From Thiosocius sp942490985 (lineage in GTDB: Bacteria; Pseudomonadota; Gammaproteobacteria; Chromatiales; Chromatiaceae), in assembly GCA_942490985.1 (NCBI GenBank), contig CALNYW010000003.1, positions 62,001-126,000 on the forward strand: a stretch of DNA of 64,000 bases. Reading direction: 5' to 3'. This document shows, in pieces, positions 8,018 to 15,638 of the stretch. Within the stretch, counting starts at the first letter, position 1. Every line of letters begins with the position of its first letter. Under the pieces are notes generated by a model. That model saw only the letters and a list, made by a program, of their open reading frames with translations, had not been told where the DNA came from and ran no database searches. The position numbers were made by a program, and so were the translations under genes.

Positions 8018-8497
8018 GTGAACCTTTCCCTATCGGGACATATTCCCAAAGCCTTGCTGTTGATGGCCGCCCTAACGATGTTGGTGTCGTTTACCGCCGC
8101 CGCCGAAAACATTGCCGACCGCGTGACCGTCAATGACCCCTACATACGCGCCGTGCCGCCTGTCGTGAGGACATCGGCGGCTTTTATGGAGCTGCAGTAC
8201 AGCGGCCCGAATCAGGAATTCCTGGTTGCCGCAGAAACACCGGCAGCGGCGACCGTCGAATTGCATATGCATGAGCATGACAACGGTGTCATGCGGATGC
8301 GGCGCATTCCGCATATCCACCTTCCACCGAACGAGACTGTCAGTCTGGCGCCGGGTGGGCTCCACATCATGCTGTTCGATCTGCAAGGCCCGCTCGAAGT
8401 GGACGGTCAGGTGCCGATTACGCTGATTTTCGCGGACGATTCGCGCAAAGAGATCTCCGCGACGGTCCGCCCTGTAACGCGGATGATGAAACATTAG
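8018..8497 (+). CDS. PCu(A)C-type periplasmic copper chaperone
   Basis: A secreted 159-residue protein with a signal peptide (cleavage near TAAAE, about residue 29). The family copper site is complete: H83-M84, then M94 ten residues later, then H116-x-M118, matching HM-x10-M-x21-HxM. GGLHIMLFDL surrounds the second half. Such proteins deliver Cu(I) to the CuA or CuB site of terminal oxidases in the periplasm. The start is GTG 8018, with a TAGGAG ribosome site just upstream. No SCO or cytochrome oxidase gene is adjacent. Confidence 0.85.
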   Translation: MNLSLSGHIPKALLLMAALTMLVSFTAAAENIADRVTVNDPYIRAVPPVVRTSAAFMELQYSGPNQEFLVAAETPAAATVELHMHEHDNGVMRMRRIPHIHLPPNETVSLAPGGLHIMLFDLQGPLEVDGQVPITLIFADDSRKEISATVRPVTRMMKH

Positions 8498-8637
8498 GCC
8501 GTAAGCGGCATTTTCCGGAAGCGACGCGCCGTTGTTAAGCGCGCAGGAACACTCTAAATTCGACATTGGCTGACGACCCGGGCTAAAAAATAGCGGGCAA
8601 AAACAAAATAATCACTCGAGACAGAGGGACCACCAAA

Positions 8638-9702
8638 ATGATGAAGAACATACTGGCCATTTCTTTGGCAGCTGGCTTGCTGTTGAGCGCAAGCGCGGCG
8701 TTCGCCGAGGAAACCTACCGCATCCGTCTCGCCGAGACTTGGGGCCCTAACTTCCCGATCTTCGGCGATGCGACCAAGAGCTTCAAGAAGATGGCCGAGA
8801 CCATGTCGAACGGCCGCCTTAAGATCAATATCGATTCGTCCAACAAGCACAAGGCACCGTTCGGTGTGTTCGACATGGTAAAAGCCGGGCAATACGACAT
8901 GGGCCACTCGGCGTCGTATTACTGGAAGGGCAAAGATCCGAACACCCTTTATTTCACCAGTATGCCGTTTGGCATGACCGCGCCCGAGCAGTACGGCTGG
9001 TTCTACTACGGTGGCGGCATGGAGTTGATGGCGAAGGTTTACGACAAGCACGGGCTGCTGTCCTTCCCGGGTGGCAATACCAGCAACCAGATGGGCGGCT
9101 GGTTCCGTAAGGAAATCAACTCGGTTGCGGACCTCGAAGGCCTGAAAATGCGCATTCCGGGATTTGCCGGGGAGGTACTCGCCAAGCTCGGCGCCAAGCC
9201 GACGAACATCCCGCCCGGTGAGCTGTATACCGCACTGGAGCGCAATACCATCGATGCGCTGGAGTGGGTAGGCCCGTCGCTCGACCTGCGGATGGGTTTC
9301 CACAAGATCGCGCCCTACTATTACACCGGTTGGCACGAGCCCGCGACCGAACTTCAGTTCCTGATCAACAAGAAGAAGTGGGATTCCCTGCCTACCGACC
9401 TGCAGGAGATCATCCGCGTGGCGATGCGTACCGCAGCCTACGATATGTACGCGCAGTCTTATCACGAGAGCGCAGTGAACTGGGCGACCATCAAGGAAGA
9501 GTATCCTGATGTACAGGTGAAGACCTTCCCGAAAGAGGTCATCGACGCGATGCGCAAGGCCAACGACGAGCTCTTGGCCGAGTTTGCCGCAGCCGATCCG
9601 CTCGCCAAGGAAATCTCTGACTCGCAGGCCGAGTATCTGGCCAAGGCGCGGGCCTGGACGGCTATCTCGGATCAGGCCTACCTGAATAGCGTGGGCAACT
9701 GA
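8638..9702 (+). CDS. dctP: TRAP transporter solute-binding protein DctP
   Basis: The periplasmic binding component of a tripartite ATP-independent transporter, 354 aa, with a signal peptide ending ASAAFA (about residue 23). The family's carboxylate-binding arginine region is visible in LEGLKMRIPGFAGEV. The segment ERNTIDALEWVGPSLDL is typical of the subfamily that binds alpha-keto acids or lactate (TakP-like), so a monocarboxylate or keto-acid ligand is the best guess. It is the first gene of a dctPQM unit, with a GAGGGA ribosome site. ATG 8638 is directly followed by a second ATG. A strong hairpin downstream probably sets the P to Q,M expression ratio. Confidence 0.85.
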   Translation: MMKNILAISLAAGLLLSASAAFAEETYRIRLAETWGPNFPIFGDATKSFKKMAETMSNGRLKINIDSSNKHKAPFGVFDMVKAGQYDMGHSASYYWKGKDPNTLYFTSMPFGMTAPEQYGWFYYGGGMELMAKVYDKHGLLSFPGGNTSNQMGGWFRKEINSVADLEGLKMRIPGFAGEVLAKLGAKPTNIPPGELYTALERNTIDALEWVGPSLDLRMGFHKIAPYYYTGWHEPATELQFLINKKKWDSLPTDLQEIIRVAMRTAAYDMYAQSYHESAVNWATIKEEYPDVQVKTFPKEVIDAMRKANDELLAEFAAADPLAKEISDSQAEYLAKARAWTAISDQAYLNSVGN

Positions 9703-9727
9703 CCGTCCGTCAGCTGACGCATGTCAT

Positions 9728-9769
9728 GCAACAAAGGCGACGATGGGCTACCATCGTCGCCTTTGTTGC
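9728..9769 (+). promoter_or_regulatory. 19-bp perfect hairpin between dctP and dctQ
   Basis: A GCAACAAAGGCGACGATGG arm, the loop GCTA, then the exact reverse complement: a 19-bp uninterrupted stem with a four-base loop. It starts 26 nt after the dctP stop and ends four bases before the GGAG ribosome site of dctQ. There is no T-tract after it, so it looks less like a full terminator than an mRNA stabiliser or attenuator. It would favour dctP over the membrane genes and could also influence access to the dctQ ribosome site. Confidence 0.8.
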
Positions 9770-9783
9770 TACTGGAGCCCGGC

Positions 9784-10326
9784 ATGGCTTCACGCCTTCT
9801 GCAGGCTGAGCGGATTCTCAATCGCTTTTCCGACGCGATAGGGACGTTTTCGGCGATTCTGCTGCTGTTGTTGATCGCAAACGTCTTTTACGACGTGGTG
9901 ATGCGCTACCTGTTCAACGATGTCTCGATCGGCATGCAGGAACTGGAGTGGCACCTCTACTCGATGATCTTCCTGTTCGGCGTGGCCTACACCCTGAGGG
10001 CCGACGGCCACGTCCGCGTGGACGTGATTTACGAACGCCTTTCGGTCAAGAAGCGGGCCGTGATCGATATCCTTGGTACCCTGCTCCTTCTCTGGCCGTT
10101 CTGTTTCCTGGTCGCGGGATACAGCATCGGCTTCGCTTACGAGGCCTACGACATCGGCGAAACGAGCGGCGACCCGGGTGGCCTGCCGTTTCGCTGGATC
10201 ATCAAAAGCATGATCAGTATTTCGTTCATCTGCGTGCTGATTAGCAGCATTGGTTTCGTCATCCGCGCGGTAAACGAATACCTTGGTCTGCGCGAAGCGC
10301 ATCATTACGATGCGTTCCATTCCTGA
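9784..10326 (+). CDS. dctQ: TRAP transporter small permease DctQ
   Basis: A 180-residue inner-membrane protein with four hydrophobic helices, the fixed architecture of TRAP small permeases. The segment ALLLLLIANVFYDVVMRYLF-type first helix followed by QELEWHLYSMIFLFGVAYTL is characteristic. The start is set at ATG 9784 because a GGAG site lies six bases upstream. An earlier in-frame ATG at 9721 would place its first codons inside the hairpin arm and is unlikely. It forms the membrane complex with DctM, encoded 16 bp downstream. Confidence 0.85.
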   Translation: MASRLLQAERILNRFSDAIGTFSAILLLLLIANVFYDVVMRYLFNDVSIGMQELEWHLYSMIFLFGVAYTLRADGHVRVDVIYERLSVKKRAVIDILGTLLLLWPFCFLVAGYSIGFAYEAYDIGETSGDPGGLPFRWIIKSMISISFICVLISSIGFVIRAVNEYLGLREAHHYDAFHS

Positions 10327-10342
10327 CTAAGGGCGACAGTCA

Positions 10343-11632
10343 ATGATCGGCATCATCATGTTTTTCGTCGCCCTGCTGCTCCTGCTGCTGGGCTTCCCGG
10401 TGGCCTTCACGTTCGGCGGTGTCGCGGTGATATTCGGAGTAATGGCCGAAGGCTGGGACCTGTTTGCGTTCATGCCATTCCGGATCTACAACATCATGCA
10501 GAACACGGTGTTGATGGCCGTCCCGTTATTCATCTTCATGGGCATCGTCCTGCAGAAGACGAGGTTGGCGGAGCAACTGCTGGAGTCCATGGGACATCTG
10601 TTCGGCAGCATGCGCGGTGGCTTGGCGGTGTCGACCATCCTGGTCGGCGCCCTGCTCGCGGCGTCAACCGGCGTCGTTGGTGCCAGTGTCGTGGCGATGG
10701 GGGTTATATCACTCCCAATCATGCTCAAGCATGGCTACAGTCGACCACTGGCTTGTGGGGCAATCTGCGGCGCAGGCACGCTGGGACAGATCATTCCACC
10801 GTCGATCATCCTGATCATACTGGGTGACGTGCTTGGGCTCCCAGTTGGAGACCTGTTTCAAGCAGCCCTGGCCCCAGGCTTGGCGCTGGTCGGGTTATAT
10901 GTTGTTTACGTACTCGGGTTTTCATTCCTAAAACCGGAAGCCGCACCTGCGGTACCCTTCGCCGATGACGATGCGACACGGATGCAGCACTATTTCGCCG
11001 CGTTGAGATCGATCCTGCCACCCCTTGGTTTGATCATCGTTGTGCTGGGGTCGATTTTTGCCGGCATCGCCACGCCCACCGAATCATCGGCCCTGGGCTG
11101 CGTCGGCGCCATCGTTCTCGCCCTGCTGTACCGCAAATTCTCGTGGGCGATGCTTTACGAAGCGGCGCTGACAACGGTCAAGATTACCGCGATGGTGTTC
11201 GCCATACTGCTCGGTGCGACCGCGTTCTCGATGGCCTTCACCTATACCGGCGGCGATATCATCGTCGAGGAATTCCTGCTGCAGCTGCCTGGCGAGAAAT
11301 GGGGCTTTCTGATCTTTTCAATGCTGATCATCCTGTTGCTCGGGTTCTTCATCGACTTCGTCGAGATCTCGTTCATCGTCGTACCGATCCTCGCGCCGAT
11401 TGCCGAGGCGTTGGGCATCAGCATGGTGTGGTTTGCGATACTGATAGCGATGAATTTGCAGACGTCTTTCTTGACCCCGCCATTTGGATTCAGTCTGTTT
11501 TATCTCAAAGGCGTCGCCCCACCGGAGGTTCATACGATGGATATCTACCGCGGCGTGATTCCCTTCATAATCATGCAGGTTTCGATTGTTGTTTCCTTGC
11601 TGCTGTTCCCCGATCTTTACGGCCTGGTGTAG
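10343..11632 (+). CDS. dctM: TRAP transporter large permease DctM
   Basis: A 429-residue polytopic protein of the DctM family, the sodium-driven transport channel of the TRAP system. Typical segments are AVPLFIFMGIVLQ, GAGTLGQIIPPSIILIILGD and the C-terminal QTSFLTPPFGFSLFYLKGV, each near-universal in the family. It is the last gene of the dctPQM unit. It works with DctP and DctQ to import a carboxylate, probably a keto or hydroxy acid judged from the binding protein. A small gene of unknown function follows 29 bp later on the same strand. Confidence 0.9.
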   Translation: MIGIIMFFVALLLLLLGFPVAFTFGGVAVIFGVMAEGWDLFAFMPFRIYNIMQNTVLMAVPLFIFMGIVLQKTRLAEQLLESMGHLFGSMRGGLAVSTILVGALLAASTGVVGASVVAMGVISLPIMLKHGYSRPLACGAICGAGTLGQIIPPSIILIILGDVLGLPVGDLFQAALAPGLALVGLYVVYVLGFSFLKPEAAPAVPFADDDATRMQHYFAALRSILPPLGLIIVVLGSIFAGIATPTESSALGCVGAIVLALLYRKFSWAMLYEAALTTVKITAMVFAILLGATAFSMAFTYTGGDIIVEEFLLQLPGEKWGFLIFSMLIILLLGFFIDFVEISFIVVPILAPIAEALGISMVWFAILIAMNLQTSFLTPPFGFSLFYLKGVAPPEVHTMDIYRGVIPFIIMQVSIVVSLLLFPDLYGLV

Positions 11633-11661
11633 TAACCGATTCCTTATTGAGGTAGTGGCGG

Positions 11662-11916
11662 ATGATCGAGACCAAAGAGCAAGTTCTGGCGGCGTTCCAG
11701 AACACTGCCAAGCGCTTTTTTGACGCCCCCGGGCTCGTTTCAGGGATCGATTTTGACGATGCGACCGTGACGCTAAAACGTTACGTGTTATCTGAAATGC
11801 ATAACGTCGAGCTCGGCAGCCGTCTGGCTGGCGTGCCCAAACTGATCCGCCAGCTCGATGCCGACGCCTTACGCCGTGAAGTGTCAGAAATCGTCGCTGC
11901 TATCGAAGCGAGCTAA
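11662..11916 (+). CDS. small protein of unknown function
   Basis: Not recognised. An 84-residue soluble, mostly helical-looking acidic protein with no Cys, no signal peptide and no membrane segment. It begins MIETKEQVLAAF and ends in a helix-like EVSEIVAAIEAS. A GAGGTAGTGG stretch upstream could serve as the ribosome site. It lies 29 bp after dctM on the same strand and may be co-transcribed, and it converges with sdhE. Composition and codon use agree with the neighbours, which is the main reason to accept it as a gene. Confidence 0.55.
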   Translation: MIETKEQVLAAFQNTAKRFFDAPGLVSGIDFDDATVTLKRYVLSEMHNVELGSRLAGVPKLIRQLDADALRREVSEIVAAIEAS

Positions 11917-11928
11917 GTGCGTTACTGT

Positions 11929-12180
11929 TTAAATGCCGCGGATGCGGTGGATGAGTGGGTGATAGCTGGGATCCGGATGAGGATCACCATTTAACAGCCA
12001 CACCTGCAGCTCCGGGTCTTGCGTGGCCAACAGCTCACGAAACCGCCCCTGTTCATCCGCGGTAACGTTGTCGAAGTGGCTGTCGAGGTATCGCTCGAGC
12101 ACATAATCCAGTTCGAGCATCCCGCGGCGGCACTGCCAACGCAGCTGTTCTTTAACCGGCCGTCCGTGCGAGGTCTTCAC
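11929..12180 (-). CDS. sdhE: succinate dehydrogenase flavinylation factor SdhE
   Basis: An 83-residue SdhE/Sdh5-family protein that promotes covalent attachment of FAD to SdhA. The family signature RRGMLELD (the RGxxE motif) is at about residues 19-26, followed by the four-helix body and a PELQVWLLNGD segment. The start is placed at GTG 12180 because GGGAG lies five bases upstream. An ATG at 12207 would overlap sdhB and lacks a site. Placement directly after sdhB completes the sdhCDAB-sdhE unit. The same family is sometimes annotated as the antitoxin CptB; the operon context favours SdhE. Confidence 0.85.
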   Translation of the reverse strand: MKTSHGRPVKEQLRWQCRRGMLELDYVLERYLDSHFDNVTADEQGRFRELLATQDPELQVWLLNGDPHPDPSYHPLIHRIRGI

Positions 12181-12196
12181 GCGGTCTCCCGTTGGG

Positions 12197-12889
12197 TCAG
12201 ACCGCATTCTTCAGCATCAGAGTCTTGATGTGTCCAATGGCCTGCGTCGGGTTCAGGCCTTTGGGACAGGCCTCCACACAGTTCATGATCGTGTGACAAC
12301 GGAACAACTTGTAGGGGCCTTCCAAGGCATCGAGTCGCTCGTCGGTCGCCTGGTCACGGGTGTCTGCCAGGAATCGCCAGGCGGTCAGAAGCGCCTGCGG
12401 ACCGTGGAACTTATCGGGGTTCCACCAAAACGAGGGGCAGGCGGTGGAACAACAGCCGCAAAGGATACATTCATAGAGGCCATCCAACTTGTCGCGGTCT
12501 TCCGGTGATTGCAGTATCTCCTGCTCTGGCATTGGATCCTCGCGGACCAGCCAGGGCTTGACCGCCTTGTACTGTTGGTAAAACTGCGTCATGTCGACGA
12601 CCAGGTCGCGAATGATGGGCCGGCCCGGAAACGGGCGGATTTCGATCGGGCCTTTGAGCTCCGAGATCGGCGTGACGCAAGCCAACTTGTTCACCCCGTT
12701 GACGTTGACGCCATCCGAACCACAGACGCCCTCGCCGCAGGAATGGCGGAAGTTGAACGATTCGTCCTGCTTTTTTATCTCCAACAACGCATCGCGCAGC
12801 ATCATGCCGCGGGTCACATCGACGTCGAAAGCTTGCATGTACGGCTTGGCGTCGCTCTCAGGGTTAAATCGAGAAACCAGGAACTTCAT
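12197..12889 (-). CDS. sdhB: succinate dehydrogenase iron-sulfur subunit
   Basis: A 230-residue electron-transfer subunit of respiratory complex II. The [2Fe-2S] domain ligands lie in FRHSCGEGVCGSDGVNVNG, and the C-terminal ferredoxin-like half has CILCGCCSTACPSFWWN and CHTIMNCVEACPKGLNP, which carry the cysteines for the [4Fe-4S] and [3Fe-4S] centres. It passes electrons from the SdhA flavin to quinone at the SdhCD anchor. The gene follows sdhA after a 14-bp gap. Length and motifs are standard. Confidence 0.95.
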   Translation of the reverse strand: MKFLVSRFNPESDAKPYMQAFDVDVTRGMMLRDALLEIKKQDESFNFRHSCGEGVCGSDGVNVNGVNKLACVTPISELKGPIEIRPFPGRPIIRDLVVDMTQFYQQYKAVKPWLVREDPMPEQEILQSPEDRDKLDGLYECILCGCCSTACPSFWWNPDKFHGPQALLTAWRFLADTRDQATDERLDALEGPYKLFRCHTIMNCVEACPKGLNPTQAIGHIKTLMLKNAV

Positions 12890-12903
12890 TACCGCATGCC
12901 TCC

Positions 12904-14664
12904 TCAGTAGACGCGTTCTTTTGGCGGAAAGGCTTCGACCGTCAACGGTTTGGTGCGCACGGGTTTGTAATCCATACGATCGCCGTCACGGAAGTAGAGA
13001 CTGTGCTTCATCCACTGTTCGTCGTCACGCTTGGGGTGGTCTGGCCTCGAATGGGCGCCGCGGCTTTCTTGGCGCTTCAGCGCCGAGTAAGCCAGCGAGA
13101 TGCCGGTGTCGACCAGGTTCTCCAGTTCCAACGCCTCGATCCGCGCCGTATTGAACACCTTCGAGTGATCGTCCAGCCGTACCTCTGGCAGCTTGTCGCG
13201 TAACGCTTTCAATTTTTCGACGCCTTCGCTCATGATCTCTTCGGTCCGGAACACACCTGCGTGATCCTCCATGGTCTTGCGGAACTCGTCACGCAAGTCG
13301 CGAACCTTGATCCCCTCGCCTTGCTGGTCCCACCGCGTGAGGCGCGCCATCACCTTGTCGACGCTGGCCTCATTCCAGGGCCGGTGATTCTTGCTGTCTT
13401 GCAAAGTGTCGATAACGTCTAGCCCGGCGGCACGGCCGAAGACAAGGATGTCCAGCAGCGAGTTACCGCCGAGTCGATTGGCGCCGTGCACCGACACGCA
13501 GGCACACTCGCCGGCTGCATACAGCCCAGGCACAACCTCTTCGCCGGTGCCCTCAGGAATGATCACGCGGCCGTATGGATCCGTCGGGATCCCGCCCATT
13601 GCGTAGTGCGCAGTCGGAAATACCGGTAACGGCTCACGCACTGCGTCGACGCCGGCGAATATCTGGCCGCTTTCGCGAATACCGGGCAATCGTTTGTTGA
13701 CTATTTCTTCGCCGAGGTGGTCGACCTTCAACAGCACGTGGTCTGCATTGGGTCCGCACCCGCGACCTTCTTTCACTTCGGTAACGATGGCGCGCGACAC
13801 GACATCTCGACTGGCGAGGTCCTTGGCGTTAGGCGCGTAGCGCTCCATAAAGCGTTCGCCGTCTTTGTTGATCAGGTAACCGCCTTCGCCCCGCACGCCC
13901 TCGGTAATCAGCATGCCCTTGCCGGCGATTCCCGTCGGATGGAATTGGTAGAACTCCATGTCCATTAGCGGAATGCCGGCGCGCAGCGCCATGGCCGTGC
14001 CGTCGCCTGTGTTGATGTGGGCGTTCGAGGTGGTGCGAAATACCTGCCCGCAGCCGCCGGTCGCGAGCACCGTCGCTTTGGCTTCTATCAAGAGCGGCTC
14101 ACCGGTCTCTATCTCCAGCACCAACGCACCGAGCACCGCGCCCTCGTCATCCTGGATGAGATCAATCGCAAAGTATTCGTCGAAGAAGTGCGTGCGTGCC
14201 CTGACGTTCTGTTGGTAGAGCGCGTGCAAAATCGCGTGACCGGTCCGATCGGCCGCGGCGCAGGTTCTTGCCGCCTGGGCGCCACCGAAGTCCTGCGACT
14301 GACCGCCGAAGGCGCGCTGGTAAATTTTACCGTTATCGAGTCGCGAGAACGGCACGCCGTTATGCTCGAGTTCGTAAACGGTCGGGATGGCCTCGCGGCA
14401 CATGAACTCGATGGCATCCTGGTCGCCGAGGTAGTCTGAACCCTTAACGGTATCGAACATATGCCAATGCCAGTTGTCTGGCAGCACGTTGGCCAGCGCC
14501 GCGTTGACGCCGCCCTGCGCCGCGACGGTATGCGACCGCGTCGGGAACACCTTTGAAACGACAGCGACGCGAGCATCGGTGTTCGCCAGCTGGATGGCCG
14601 CGTTGAGTCCTGCGCCGCCGGCACCGATGATCAACGCGTCGAAACGTCTTTTGCTTACAGGCAT
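12904..14664 (-). CDS. sdhA: succinate dehydrogenase flavoprotein subunit
   Basis: The catalytic subunit of complex II, 586 aa, which oxidises succinate to fumarate. The N-terminal dinucleotide fold reads DALIIGAGGAGLNAA, and the FAD-linking histidine is in TRSHTVAAQGG. The substrate-site segments HPTGIAGKGMLITEG and GANRLGGNSLLDILVFG are intact. The start at 14664 (MPVSKRRFD) gives the standard length; a longer upstream frame to 14754 would run into the sdhD intergenic space and is not supported. It is downstream of the sdhCD anchor genes. Confidence 0.95.
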   Translation of the reverse strand: MPVSKRRFDALIIGAGGAGLNAAIQLANTDARVAVVSKVFPTRSHTVAAQGGVNAALANVLPDNWHWHMFDTVKGSDYLGDQDAIEFMCREAIPTVYELEHNGVPFSRLDNGKIYQRAFGGQSQDFGGAQAARTCAAADRTGHAILHALYQQNVRARTHFFDEYFAIDLIQDDEGAVLGALVLEIETGEPLLIEAKATVLATGGCGQVFRTTSNAHINTGDGTAMALRAGIPLMDMEFYQFHPTGIAGKGMLITEGVRGEGGYLINKDGERFMERYAPNAKDLASRDVVSRAIVTEVKEGRGCGPNADHVLLKVDHLGEEIVNKRLPGIRESGQIFAGVDAVREPLPVFPTAHYAMGGIPTDPYGRVIIPEGTGEEVVPGLYAAGECACVSVHGANRLGGNSLLDILVFGRAAGLDVIDTLQDSKNHRPWNEASVDKVMARLTRWDQQGEGIKVRDLRDEFRKTMEDHAGVFRTEEIMSEGVEKLKALRDKLPEVRLDDHSKVFNTARIEALELENLVDTGISLAYSALKRQESRGAHSRPDHPKRDDEQWMKHSLYFRDGDRMDYKPVRTKPLTVEAFPPKERVY

Positions 14665-14701
14665 CTTGATCCGTCTTGTCTGAAAAAGTGGGGGCCGTGG
14701 C

Positions 14702-15043
14702 TCATGCCAGGCGGGCGAGGATGAGGGCCTGCGCCGACCACAAACCCATTGCAACCAATGACAGCGCGATCACCCCGAGCAGACCCGCGCGTATCGCAAT
14801 TGGATGTACGTAGTCGATCAGCACATCGCGCACACCTATCCATGCATGCATCAGCACGCTGACGATGTACAGCAGCATCGCAACACTCACTACCGGGCCG
14901 CCAATCCACGCCTTCCAGGCCGTGAAATCGACCGGCGCCGCAAACAACAGCATAGCGACCAGATAGATGCTGAATAAGCCGATATAGATTGCTGTGAGCC
15001 GCTGGATAGCCCAGGCCTTGAGTCCAGAGGCTTTGCGGCTCAT
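14702..15043 (-). CDS. sdhD: succinate dehydrogenase membrane anchor subunit D
   Basis: A 113-residue hydrophobic anchor protein with three membrane helices. The segment SVLMHAWIGVRDVLIDYVH carries the histidine expected for heme b and the Arg/Asp/Tyr residues near the quinone site. It starts at ATG 15043, overlapping the sdhC stop in an ATGA junction. An ATG four codons earlier lies inside sdhC. With SdhC it binds heme and the quinone substrate in the inner membrane. Confidence 0.85.
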   Translation of the reverse strand: MSRKASGLKAWAIQRLTAIYIGLFSIYLVAMLLFAAPVDFTAWKAWIGGPVVSVAMLLYIVSVLMHAWIGVRDVLIDYVHPIAIRAGLLGVIALSLVAMGLWSAQALILARLA

Positions 15044-15420
15044 AGCAACCCCCATGTCAAAGGGAGCGCCAGGATAGGCCCTGCGATAGTCACGCCCAGC
15101 GCGGTCTGTCGGGCCATCTCCTTTTCGACGCCTTTATCGACATCGATCAGCAGATATCGAATACCGGCCAACAGATGATGCGCGATCGACCACATCAGCA
15201 GGAACATAAACACCACGCCGACGAAGCTGTGCACCAGACCGCCGGCTTCAGCGAATCCTGCAACACCGGACAGCGAAAGATCGAGCAGGTAGATCAGCAC
15301 CGGTAGTGCGAGGAACATGAAAACGCCAGTCGCCCGGTGAATGATGGACATGATCCCGCCGATCGGCAGTTTGATTTTGAGCAGGTTCAGATGAACCGGT
15401 CTTTGCGTGCTTGCATTCAT
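15040..15420 (-). CDS. sdhC: succinate dehydrogenase cytochrome b556 subunit
   Basis: A 126-residue three-helix anchor protein, first gene of the sdh operon. The family signature SIIHRATGVFMF lies at about residues 25-36, and the heme-ligand region SIAHHLLAGIRYLLID is in the middle. It anchors SdhAB to the inner membrane and forms the quinone-binding site. A good sigma-70 promoter lies about 45-72 bp upstream. The gap to recJ (about 218 bp) holds that promoter and no other gene. Confidence 0.9.
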   Translation of the reverse strand: MNASTQRPVHLNLLKIKLPIGGIMSIIHRATGVFMFLALPVLIYLLDLSLSGVAGFAEAGGLVHSFVGVVFMFLLMWSIAHHLLAGIRYLLIDVDKGVEKEMARQTALGVTIAGPILALPLTWGLL

Positions 15421-15464
15421 GGCTTTGGATTTTGGGCTAGATGAAGACGATGAGCATCACGGCA

Positions 15465-15492
15465 GTTATACGGACTTGGACCGGCGATTCAA
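15465..15492 (-). promoter_or_regulatory. sigma-70-type promoter of the sdh operon
   Basis: On the minus strand: TTGAAT, a 16-bp spacer, then TATAAC. The -10 matches five of six consensus positions and the -35 four of six. The predicted start near 15458 gives a leader of about 38 nt before sdhC. Confidence 0.5.
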
Positions 15493-15638
15493 CTATCGTT
15501 CAACGGGCCCGTCCTGATCTTTGTGTTGCACTGCAGCAAAACTATCGTAATTCCAGGGGCTTAGGTGCCGTATTGTTTCAAAACCCGACATAAGCATTTA
15601 TTTTTTTTGACCCTTTTCAACCGCGACGGGCATGAAGC

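Noticed and set aside
8554..9465. 303-codon frame on the minus strand over dctP
   Set aside because: It is a shadow of the highly supported TRAP binding-protein gene, with no domain and no ribosome site.
9728..9769. dctP/dctQ hairpin as a full intrinsic terminator
   Set aside because: There is no T-run after the stem, and the downstream genes are needed for the same transporter.
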